Below, piece by piece: positions 37,669 to 44,077 of a stretch of DNA of 44,077 nt. Under the pieces are notes generated by a model that saw only the letters and a program-made list of their open reading frames with translations, was not told the DNA's origin and ran no database searches. Source of the DNA: Prevotellaceae bacterium UBA1720 (GTDB lineage Bacteria; Bacteroidota; Bacteroidia; Bacteroidales; Bacteroidaceae); assembly GCA_002317475.1 (NCBI GenBank), contig DCIS01000082.1:1512-45588 (forward strand), written 5' to 3'. Position 1 is the first letter of the stretch; each line of letters opens with the position of its first letter. A program made the translations under genes and the position numbers.

Positions 37669-38748
37669 ATGAACTCAATTTTTGCAAAGAAGATAGAAGA
37701 TTGGTATCTCGAGAATAAACGCGATTTGCCCTGGAGAGAAACTAAAGATCCATACCAGATATGGGTCTCGGAGATTATTCTGCAGCAGACTCGTGTGGCT
37801 CAGGGTATGGATTACTTTTATCGCTTCATTCACAGATTTCCGGATGTGGCAAGTCTGGCTGCTGCTGATGAGGACGAGGTGCTCAGGTTGTGGCAGGGAT
37901 TGGGATACTATAGTCGTGCAAGAAACATGCACAAGGCTGCCAGGCAAGTCATGGAGAATGGAGGCAACTTTCCAGATGTTTTCGAGGAGGTCCGTTCATT
38001 GGCTGGCATTGGTGGTTATACTGCCTCTGCCATCATGAGTTTTGCCTATAACCAGCCCTATGCCGTATTGGATGGTAATGTCTACCGTATCCTGGCCAGA
38101 ACCCAGGGTGTTTCTACACCAATTGACAGTACGTCGGGCAAGAAGATATTTACCCAATTGGCGCAAGAGTTGCTGGATAGGCATAATCCATCCCTTTACA
38201 ACTCTGCCATCATGGATTTCGGTGCCCTACAATGCACTCCCAAGGGTTGTGACTGCCCGGCATGCCCTTTATGTCTGGATTGTGTGGCTCGTCAGGAGAA
38301 TCGTGTGGATGAATTGCCCGTCAAGGGGCATAAGACAGCCGTAAAGACGCGTCACCTTATTTATATTAATGTGCGCGAAGAGGTGGGTGAACGAATGTTG
38401 TTGCATCGCCGCGAGAAGGGTGATATTTGGGAAGGTTTGTATGAGTTGCCCCTCGTAGAGGTGACGGACGATTGTGGACAGGTTGATTTGTCCAGCCTTC
38501 CCTGGATAAAAGCCATGATGGCTTCTGGTGCCACCCTCACTTGCATGGCAAAAGAGGTGAAACATCAACTCACTCATCAGAAGTTGTTGACTGACTACTA
38601 TGAATTGCGTGTTCCGTTTGATTTACAGAAATGGCAGAGCATGAAGGCGCGAGATTATCATACCGAACAGTATATCGTAGCACCCGTGAGTAACCTCGAT
38701 AACTACGGAATGCCCAAGCTCATCTTGCAATTATTGGCAATTACATAA
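37669..38748 (+). CDS. mutY: A/G-specific adenine glycosylase
   Basis: MutY removes adenine opposite 8-oxoguanine and so prevents G:C to T:A mutation. The 359-residue protein has the catalytic Glu in WVSEIILQQTRV, the helix-hairpin-helix LAGIGGYTASAI with VLDGNVYRI (catalytic Asp), and a 4Fe-4S cluster at Cys189, 196, 199 and 205 (C-x6-C-x2-C-x5-C). A C-terminal Nudix-like 8-oxoG recognition domain follows (about 225-359). In many Bacteroidales mutY, ssb and gldE are adjacent, as here. In this genome a MITE copy separates mutY from ssb. Confidence 0.96.
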   Translation: MNSIFAKKIEDWYLENKRDLPWRETKDPYQIWVSEIILQQTRVAQGMDYFYRFIHRFPDVASLAAADEDEVLRLWQGLGYYSRARNMHKAARQVMENGGNFPDVFEEVRSLAGIGGYTASAIMSFAYNQPYAVLDGNVYRILARTQGVSTPIDSTSGKKIFTQLAQELLDRHNPSLYNSAIMDFGALQCTPKGCDCPACPLCLDCVARQENRVDELPVKGHKTAVKTRHLIYINVREEVGERMLLHRREKGDIWEGLYELPLVEVTDDCGQVDLSSLPWIKAMMASGATLTCMAKEVKHQLTHQKLLTDYYELRVPFDLQKWQSMKARDYHTEQYIVAPVSNLDNYGMPKLILQLLAIT

Positions 38749-38783
38749 TTCATGTTGCGCATAGGTGAATAGTCTCCCTAAAA

Positions 38784-38815
38784 TTTGGATTTATGACAAA
38801 CATTTTGTAATTTTG
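38784..38815 (+). promoter_or_regulatory. Promoter upstream of MITE copy B, serving ssb (TTTG-N20-TAATTTTG)
   Basis: TTTG (38784-38787) and TAATTTTG (38808-38815) are 20 nt apart, a full match. The predicted start point is about 38822, the exact insertion site of MITE copy B. The ssb message would therefore begin with the element. Confidence 0.68.
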
Positions 38816-38822
38816 CAAATTA

Positions 38823-39007
38823 AGTAAGTGATCATAATTAGCTTTATAATAGATATGCTCAATTTTGATGCGGATTTGTCGCGTTTTCGAGAGCGTGATG
38901 TGGACATCACAATCGAGAAAAGGTGGCGGAGATGCGCAAAAGGGAGTATATACATTATAAGCGGTCATTTTACTTACACACTATAAAGATCATTTTGATT
39001 ACTTACT
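38823..39007 (+). mobile_element. MITE-like element, copy B (185 bp)
   Basis: This copy is the inverted counterpart of 21622-21830, 24 bp shorter and otherwise almost identical. It has TA at both ends (38821-38822, 39008-39009) and the same 26-nt imperfect terminal repeats. Its arms pair over most of their length around GTGATG-TGGA-CATCAC (38895-38910), so its RNA should fold into one long hairpin. It fills most of the 317-bp gap 38749-39065, between the ssb promoter and ssb. A 43-codon ORF at 38855-38986 is broken by a stop in copy A and is not counted as a gene. Confidence 0.82.
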
Positions 39008-39065
39008 TAACAGATGAGGCCTTCAATGGCTTTTCTTTACTGGAATTAAATTTTTATTGAAAACG

Positions 39066-39440
39066 ATGTCTTTGAATAAAGTAATGTTGATTGGAAATGT
39101 TGGCCAGGATCCCGAAGTGAGATATGTGGATCAGGCCACTCCTGTTGCTCAGATTCGCCTGGCTACAAGTGAAAAGGGGTACACTCTTGCAAATGGTACA
39201 CAGGTACCAGAACGCACGGAATGGCACACCATTCTGTTGTGGCGAAACCTTGCGGAAACCGTTGAAAAATATGTACATAAGGGTGACAAACTTTATATAG
39301 AGGGAAAATTGCGTTACCGTACCTATGATGACCGTAACGGGGTTCGCCGTACGGTGGTTGAAGTCTGGGCAGATAATATGGAGATGCTATCTCCACGTAC
39401 ACAGACCCAGCCTGAATCAACTCCTTCCAACGTTAACTAA
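39066..39440 (+). CDS. ssb: Single-stranded DNA-binding protein
   Basis: SSB coats single-stranded DNA in replication and repair. The 124-residue protein is an OB-fold SSB (MSLNKVMLIGNVGQDPEVRY, TEWHTILLWRNLAE, GDKLYIEGKLRYRTYDD). It ends in a short polar tail (QTQPESTPSNVN) without the usual acidic DDDIPF/DDLPF-type tip that recruits partner proteins. I choose the ATG at 39066; a TTG at 39057 is in frame. A second SSB elsewhere may carry the usual tail. Its promoter and leader are split by MITE copy B. gldE follows 11 bp after its stop. Confidence 0.93.
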   Translation: MSLNKVMLIGNVGQDPEVRYVDQATPVAQIRLATSEKGYTLANGTQVPERTEWHTILLWRNLAETVEKYVHKGDKLYIEGKLRYRTYDDRNGVRRTVVEVWADNMEMLSPRTQTQPESTPSNVN

Positions 39441-39451
39441 AACTATCTGAT

Positions 39452-40753
39452 TTGGACTATTTTCAGCATATTACCATTCTGGAACCTACTCTGGGTGCTT
39501 ACATTGCACTTGGCGCAGCAGTTCTTCTGTTACTTTGCTCTGGATTTGTGTCTGCCAGTGAGATTGCCTTCTTTTCGCTTTCACCTGCAGACTTGAACGA
39601 GATTGAGGAGGAGCGTGAGAAAGTAGATTACAAGATAGCCAAACTAAAGGCACGCAACGAACATCTCCTGGCTACCATTCTGATTTGCAATAACTTTGTG
39701 AATGTTGCCATCATCATGTTCCTGAATTTCTTTTCCTCGAAGTGGATTAGTTTCGGAGAGGGCACGGAATTCTTACAATTCCTGCTGATGACCGTTCTGC
39801 TGACCTTCTTGCTTTTGCTCTTTGGTGAGATAATGCCCAAGATATACAGCAAGAGTCACACGCTAAGTTTCTGTCGTAAAGCCGCGCCAACCCTGTATGT
39901 GCTTGACAAATTCTTCCACCCTTTGTCATTGCTTCTCATGGGGTCAAAAAAGATTACATCCCATATCGTCAACCACGAAGCCCAGTCACTAACGGTAGAT
40001 GAACTGGAGCAAGCCTTGGAACTGACAGACAAAAATGAAATTGCTGAAGAAAGCAGCATGCTGGAGGGTATTATCCGTTTCAGCGGTGAGTCGGTGAAGG
40101 AGATTATGACACCTCGAGTGGATATGGTAGGCTTGGAGATTCACACCCCAATGGATGAGGTGTTGCAATGTATTGTGGAGAATAACTATAGCCGCATTCC
40201 TGTCTATTTGGACAACGAGGATAATATTCGTGGTGTATTGTATATTAAGGACTTACTCCCTCATCTGAATAAGACAGGAAAGCGTTTTCGCTGGCAGTCA
40301 TTGATTCGTCCTGTCATGGTTGTGCCCGAGACTAAGATGATTGACGACCTGCTGCGTGATTTCCAGACTCAGAAGGTGCATATTGCTATTGTAGTCGATG
40401 AATTTGGTGGTACCAGTGGAATAGTAACAATGGAGGACATCATCGAGGAAATCGTAGGTGAAATCAATGATGAGTATGACGAGGAAGAGAAGTCATACGT
40501 AAAGCTCAACCAGAACACATACCTTTTTGAAGCCAAGACCCAGTTGAGCGACTTCTCAAAGATTATGGATCTTGACGACGATTTCTTTGAACCTGTTGAG
40601 GGTGAGGCAGATACACTGGCAGGATTGTTGCTGGAGATTAAGGGTGAGTTCCCCAAACTTCATGAGTGTATTGATTACGAAAAGTTCCATTTCGAAGTCA
40701 TGAAAATGGAGCAGCGCAGAATCGTTGAAATCAAGGTTGTTGTCAGAGAGTAA
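39452..40753 (+). CDS. gldE: GldE-like CNNM/CBS/CorC membrane protein
   Basis: The 433-residue protein has an N-terminal CNNM (DUF21) domain of about four membrane helices (about 15-190), a CBS pair (about 205-330; IMTPRVDMVGLEIHTPMDEV and IVVDEFGGTSGIVTMEDI) and a C-terminal CorC/HlyC domain (about 345-430). GldE was named in Flavobacterium gliding motility, where it supports GldD; in non-gliding Bacteroidales the same family is kept next to ssb and mutY and its job is unclear (ion efflux in relatives). I use the TTG at 39452 because no ATG occurs before the first helix. Terminator 40770-40801 closes the operon. Confidence 0.88.
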   Translation: MDYFQHITILEPTLGAYIALGAAVLLLLCSGFVSASEIAFFSLSPADLNEIEEEREKVDYKIAKLKARNEHLLATILICNNFVNVAIIMFLNFFSSKWISFGEGTEFLQFLLMTVLLTFLLLLFGEIMPKIYSKSHTLSFCRKAAPTLYVLDKFFHPLSLLLMGSKKITSHIVNHEAQSLTVDELEQALELTDKNEIAEESSMLEGIIRFSGESVKEIMTPRVDMVGLEIHTPMDEVLQCIVENNYSRIPVYLDNEDNIRGVLYIKDLLPHLNKTGKRFRWQSLIRPVMVVPETKMIDDLLRDFQTQKVHIAIVVDEFGGTSGIVTMEDIIEEIVGEINDEYDEEEKSYVKLNQNTYLFEAKTQLSDFSKIMDLDDDFFEPVEGEADTLAGLLLEIKGEFPKLHECIDYEKFHFEVMKMEQRRIVEIKVVVRE

Positions 40754-40769
40754 CAGAAAGTACATAATG

Positions 40770-40801
40770 AAGGGCAGTTTTCGATTTGGAGAACTGCCCT
40801 T
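40770..40801. terminator. Bidirectional hairpin terminator
   Basis: AAGGGCAGTTTTC (40770-40782) pairs with GAGAACTGCCCTT (40789-40801) with one T-G wobble and a 6-nt loop. It lies between gldE and the convergent threonine-aldolase-like gene. Confidence 0.82.
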
Positions 40802-40827
40802 TCAGTTACTTATTACTTATTCTGGTG

Positions 40828-41874
40828 TTAAAGACTTTTGATTAAAGCTCGAACATCTTCTTTTTTTGTCGCCCAACTGGTAACAAAACGCACGGTTGTT
40901 TCTTTTTCTCCTCGTGTGCCCCAGATTTCAAAGGTACAAGTCTTGGACAATCGGTCCATAATCTCATTGGGTAGTACAAAGAACTGCTGGTTGGTAGGCG
41001 AGTCCAGAAACAGCTTGTATCCTTTACTAACAAATCCATCCTTTAACATCATTGCCATATCTATGGCATGACGTGCAATCTTCAGATATAGGTTGTCGGT
41101 GAAGAGTGTGCTGAATTGTACGCCTTGCAGTCTTCCCTTTGCTAATAGGGCACCATGCTGCTTAATCAGTGGAAAGAAATGCTTGAGCAATCCCTGTTTG
41201 GCAACTACGCATTCACCAAACAAAGCTCCAACTTTTGTACCGCCTATGTAGAAGACGTCGCACAGATCGGGGAGATCGCTGAGGGTGATGTCACAGGCAG
41301 GGCTAGCCAGACCATATCCCAAGCGTGCACCATCAATGTAGAGGGGTATTTCAGCCTCTTGGCAAATGGCGTGAAGTTCTGACAATTCAGCTTTGCTATA
41401 GAGGGTACCATACTCTGTAGGATAACTTATGTAAAGCATGCCTGGAGCTACCATGTGCTCGTATGTCTCGTCAGCATAGAAGTGCTGAATATATGCTTTT
41501 ACCTCGCTTGCATCTACTTTTCCCTCATGTGAGGGTAGGGTCAGCACCTTGTGCCCGCATGACTCTATAGCACCTGATTCGTGCACATTGATATGGGCCG
41601 TCTCAGCACAAAGCACACCTTCGTGGCGCATCAACAATGAATCAATAACCGTTGAATTGGTCTGTGTGCCACCCACAAGGAAGTGGATGTCGCCACTATA
41701 TCCTTTTTCGATAAAGGGGTTCTCTAATCCGCATGCTTCTGCAATCAGTATCTTTGCATCTTGGGTGTAATGGTCTGAACCATATCCAACTGTCTGCTCA
41801 AGGTTGGTCTCCATCAATCGCTGCATGATCAATGGATGAGCTCCTTCCATATAGTCTGTATCAAAGTGTAGCAT
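40828..41874 (-). CDS. Threonine aldolase-like PLP enzyme (beta-eliminating lyase family)
   Basis: The 348-residue protein is a fold-type I PLP enzyme of the threonine aldolase/beta-eliminating lyase family. Visible are GGTQTNSTVIDSLL (PLP phosphate region), IDGARLGYGLASP (the Asp that binds the pyridine N), and FYIGGTKVGALFGE with the Schiff-base Lys214. The low-specificity L-threonine aldolase reaction (threonine to glycine and acetaldehyde) is the best guess. It is cytosolic. It has its own promoter (41898-41927) and sits between terminators, so it is a single gene. Confidence 0.88.
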   Translation of the reverse strand: MLHFDTDYMEGAHPLIMQRLMETNLEQTVGYGSDHYTQDAKILIAEACGLENPFIEKGYSGDIHFLVGGTQTNSTVIDSLLMRHEGVLCAETAHINVHESGAIESCGHKVLTLPSHEGKVDASEVKAYIQHFYADETYEHMVAPGMLYISYPTEYGTLYSKAELSELHAICQEAEIPLYIDGARLGYGLASPACDITLSDLPDLCDVFYIGGTKVGALFGECVVAKQGLLKHFFPLIKQHGALLAKGRLQGVQFSTLFTDNLYLKIARHAIDMAMMLKDGFVSKGYKLFLDSPTNQQFFVLPNEIMDRLSKTCTFEIWGTRGEKETTVRFVTSWATKKEDVRALIKSL

Positions 41875-41897
41875 ATTCGATCTTCGTTTTCTTTATA

Positions 41898-41927
41898 CAA
41901 AGGTAATACTTTATTTCCGTTTGCCAA
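41898..41927 (-). promoter_or_regulatory. Promoter of the threonine aldolase-like gene (TTG-N19-TACCTTTG)
   Basis: On the minus strand TTG (41927-41925) and TACCTTTG (41905-41898) are 19 nt apart. The predicted leader to the ATG at 41874 is about 17 nt. Confidence 0.65.
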
Positions 41928-41946
41928 TCAGTTAATGCAAAAAAAA

Positions 41947-41976
41947 TAGAGGCAAGCACACTTATGCTTACCTCTA
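41947..41976 (-). terminator. Intrinsic terminator of the oadA-oadB operon
   Basis: TAGAGGCAAGCA (41947-41958) pairs with TGCTTACCTCTA (41965-41976) with one mismatch and a 6-nt loop. On the minus strand it is followed by a run of at least six T, the standard intrinsic form, 20 bp after the oadB stop. Confidence 0.85.
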
Positions 41977-41995
41977 CCTTTTATGATTTATTAGA

Positions 41996-43231
41996 TTAAC
42001 CCAAGAAACTGATGAGCACACCTGCTGCAACAGCCGAACCGATAACACCGGAGATGTTGGATGCCATGCAGTAGTTGAGTACGTGGTTCTTGGGATCATA
42101 CTTAGTGCTGATCTCGTTACAAACACGGCTGGCCATGGGTACTGCGCTCAGACCAGTTGCACCAATCAGTGGATTGATCTTCTTCTTGGCAACGAGGTTC
42201 CAAACCTTTACCATGAAGATACCACTTGCGATTGACAATGCGAAAGCACAGAAACCACCTGCAACGATACCCAGAGTCTGGAGGTTCAGGAAGGCATCGA
42301 CGGTCATGGTAGCACCTACGCAGAGGCCGAGGAAGATGGTAGCAGCATTCATGATACCATTGCTTGCAGCATCAAACAGACGGTTAGTGTCTGCACCGAT
42401 CTCCTTGATCAAGTTACCGAACATCAACATACCTACAAGGCTTACAGCAGTAGGAACGAAGATGGCAACAATGGTGGTAACGGCGATGGGGAAGATGATC
42501 TTCAGCACGTGCATGTTCTTGATCTCAATCTTGTTGGGATAGAGCTTGTCCTGCTCCTTCATGTTGATCATCAACTCCTTACGCGTGCACAAGCAACGTA
42601 CAACGAGGGGGATGATGACAGGTACCAATGCCATATAACTGTATGCAGCAATAGCAATGGGGCCAAGCAAATGGGGAGCGAGCTTGATCGTGGTGAAGAT
42701 GGCAGTAGGACCGTCAGCACCACCGATGATACCCAGCGAACCAGCCTCTTGAGGAGTGAAACCTGCCAAGAGGGCTACCAACAAAACGGTGAAGATACCC
42801 ATCTGAGCAGCAGCACCGAAGATAGACAACTTGAGGTTGCGGAGCATGGGACCAAAGTCCGTCAACGCACCGACACCCATGAAGATGATGGGTGGCAGCA
42901 AACCACTCTTGATCAGAGCATAGTAGAGATAGTTCATCAGACCCAGGTCGTGAGCAATCTCGTGAAGAGGCATCTCGTAGATATTCTTCTGTACTCCGTC
43001 TACCATCACCATACCATTAGGGTCGGCCTGGATAACGCCCATACCACCACCGGGGAAGTTGGCGATAAGCACACCGAAAGCGATGGGGATAAGCAGAAGG
43101 GGCTCGTACTTCTTGACAATACCCAGATAGAGCAGTACGAAGGCGAGCAAGTACATGATCAGGAAGGTGGGCTGGGCACCGATTGCGCTCAGTGCCGTCA
43201 TATCCCACAGTTTTTCCAATATTTCTTGCAT
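41996..43231 (-). CDS. oadB: Sodium-ion-translocating decarboxylase beta subunit
   Basis: The beta subunit decarboxylates the carboxybiotin made by the alpha subunit and couples this to sodium export. The 411 residues form about ten membrane helices. Signature segments are PPIIFMGVGALTDFGPML, LGIIGGADGPTAIF (with the conserved Asp of the sodium path) and MASNISGVIGSAVAAG at the end. The substrate could be oxaloacetate or methylmalonyl-CoA; the alpha partner decides. It lies 39 bp downstream of the alpha subunit gene and is closed by the terminator at 41947-41976. No gamma-subunit gene lies between them. Confidence 0.95.
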   Translation of the reverse strand: MQEILEKLWDMTALSAIGAQPTFLIMYLLAFVLLYLGIVKKYEPLLLIPIAFGVLIANFPGGGMGVIQADPNGMVMVDGVQKNIYEMPLHEIAHDLGLMNYLYYALIKSGLLPPIIFMGVGALTDFGPMLRNLKLSIFGAAAQMGIFTVLLVALLAGFTPQEAGSLGIIGGADGPTAIFTTIKLAPHLLGPIAIAAYSYMALVPVIIPLVVRCLCTRKELMINMKEQDKLYPNKIEIKNMHVLKIIFPIAVTTIVAIFVPTAVSLVGMLMFGNLIKEIGADTNRLFDAASNGIMNAATIFLGLCVGATMTVDAFLNLQTLGIVAGGFCAFALSIASGIFMVKVWNLVAKKKINPLIGATGLSAVPMASRVCNEISTKYDPKNHVLNYCMASNISGVIGSAVAAGVLISFLG

Positions 43232-43270
43232 AATCTATTCCTAAATTAAATAATGTAAGTAAGGTTGTGA

Positions 43271-44077
43271 TTACTTGGCAATCTTGAAGATAGGATCATC
43301 CTCCTCAACGCTGTCACCGCTGTTTGCCAAAATGGCGGTAATGACACCGTCGAAGTCGGCACGTACGGCGTTGAAGGTCTTCATAGCCTCGATGTAACCG
43401 ATAGTGTCACCAGCCTTAACGGCATCACCTACCTTCTTGGCAACCTCTGAGTTGTCCTTTACAAGGTAGAACTTACCCTCCAGTGGTGCAAGTACATCCT
43501 CACCCTCACCAGCAGGTACAGCTGCGGGAGCACCAGCAGCAGGAGCGGTCTGTGCAGGAGTCTCATTGCCGTATGCGATATTTACCTCGTAGGTCTGGCC
43601 GTTGACGCTAACCTTGATCTGCTTGGGAAGTTCAGCACCAGCAGCAGGAGCGTTTTTCTTAGCCTTACGCTCAGCGAGATCCTTCTCGAAGTCAGCCTTT
43701 GCCTTGCCACTCTTGTATGCGCGATACTGTTCGGGATGCATAGCCAACTCGAAGAGTTCCTCGTCGTCCTGACCAAGTTCCCATCCGTTCTCCTTCATCT
43801 CCTTGCGGAACTCATCCAGCTTGTCGGGATAGTAGCTCTGAGGATCGTTGGTCTCAAACTCACGACCTTCAGCCTTTGCCATCTCTACCAATTCGGGAGC
43901 AACAGGACCAGGAAGAGCACCACTCTTACCGAGGATCATATCCCAGATGTTGTCGGCTATCATCGACCAGCGAGCCTTGCCCTTCTCCATCTGAATGACG
44001 TTCATCAGAGCGAGGTTCTTGACATACTGGCTGAAAGGAGTAACGAGACAAGGATAACCAACCTTTGGCCATACGTA
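43271..44077 (-). CDS. oadA: Oxaloacetate decarboxylase/pyruvate carboxylase-type alpha subunit, C-terminal part (partial)
   Basis: The reading frame is open to the window edge; only the C-terminal 268 residues are visible. They hold the end of the post-carboxyltransferase domain (VGYPCLVTPFSQYVKNLAL, then the PGPVAPEL region), an Ala/Pro-rich linker (about 100 residues from the end) and a C-terminal biotinyl domain with IEAMKTFNAV, whose Lys is the biotin site (usually EAMKM). The biotin domain is thus fused to the alpha subunit, as in OadA. An internal ATG at 44005 is not the start. The oadB gene follows after 39 bp. Confidence 0.93.
   Translation of the reverse strand, partial: YVWPKVGYPCLVTPFSQYVKNLALMNVIQMEKGKARWSMIADNIWDMILGKSGALPGPVAPELVEMAKAEGREFETNDPQSYYPDKLDEFRKEMKENGWELGQDDEELFELAMHPEQYRAYKSGKAKADFEKDLAERKAKKNAPAAGAELPKQIKVSVNGQTYEVNIAYGNETPAQTAPAAGAPAAVPAGEGEDVLAPLEGKFYLVKDNSEVAKKVGDAVKAGDTIGYIEAMKTFNAVRADFDGVITAILANSGDSVEEDDPIFKIAK

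Noticed and set aside
38855..38986. A 43-codon ORF in MITE copy B, reading towards ssb
   Set aside because: Copy A has a stop after 11 codons in the same frame, so it is not conserved as a protein.
43252..43276. TAAGTAAGG...GTGATTACTTGG near the oadA stop, resembling an element end
   Set aside because: The similarity is short and broken, and half of it is oadA coding sequence.

Overview
The window looks like chromosome from a gut- or rumen-type Bacteroidales bacterium, most probably Prevotellaceae (Prevotella in the broad sense). This rests on protein character (GldE next to SSB and MutY, a DUF4890-like Gln/Gly-rich exported protein, an M64 peptidase, a C69 dipeptidase, a Prevotella-style C-terminal secretion-like tail), on many Bacteroidetes-type promoters (TAnnTTTG about 20 bp after TTTG/TTG), and on the lack of strong Shine-Dalgarno sequences. 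The species cannot be fixed from the sequence alone. No tRNA, rRNA, CRISPR array, prophage or full-length transposase was seen.

Layout. 1-4.6 kb: an SDR oxidoreductase and a convergent MaoC-like hydratase, then a Kdo/LPS operon (kdsA-kdsD) coupled by an ATGA overlap to an exported phospholipase D/cardiolipin synthase-like protein. 4.8-13.9 kb, minus strand: pgk, a solute-binding-like lipoprotein, a TPR protein and a 1492-residue secreted protein with three near-identical ~180-residue repeats. 14-21.6 kb: nth, a secreted CotH-family protein, an orphan hybrid histidine kinase, and small exported proteins around an M64 metallopeptidase. 22-27.3 kb: nadC, C69 dipeptidase, phosphohexomutase and NudC-type Nudix hydrolase. 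27.4-33.9 kb: an exported Asn/Gly/Arg-rich repeat protein, ispE, an acidic-tailed unknown, a SpoU/TrmH methyltransferase, a TamA/BamA-like lipoprotein and a small membrane protein. 34-40.8 kb: an unknown, a GH25 lysozyme, RNase G with a 29-residue basic ribosomal-type protein upstream, then mutY, ssb and gldE. 40.8-44.1 kb: a threonine-aldolase-like enzyme and oadB plus the 3' part of oadA (sodium-pumping decarboxylase), cut by the window edge.

Most genes are ordinary housekeeping, envelope and secreted functions. The most unusual signal is non-coding. Two copies (209 and 185 bp) of a MITE-like element with 26-bp imperfect terminal inverted repeats and TA at both ends lie 17 kb apart. Each sits between a well-formed promoter and the start codon of a gene (a small coiled-coil protein; ssb), in the same orientation relative to that gene. 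An 18-nt piece of the same terminal repeat lies 3 nt before the start codon of the hybrid histidine kinase. A second snap-back element (191 bp, perfect 17-bp inverted repeats, TGTA direct repeats) is inserted exactly in the stop codon of the phosphohexomutase gene and rebuilds it. Both element types carry the same GTGATG-N4-CATCAC hairpin near their centre. I find no convincing new protein-coding defence or biosynthetic system.
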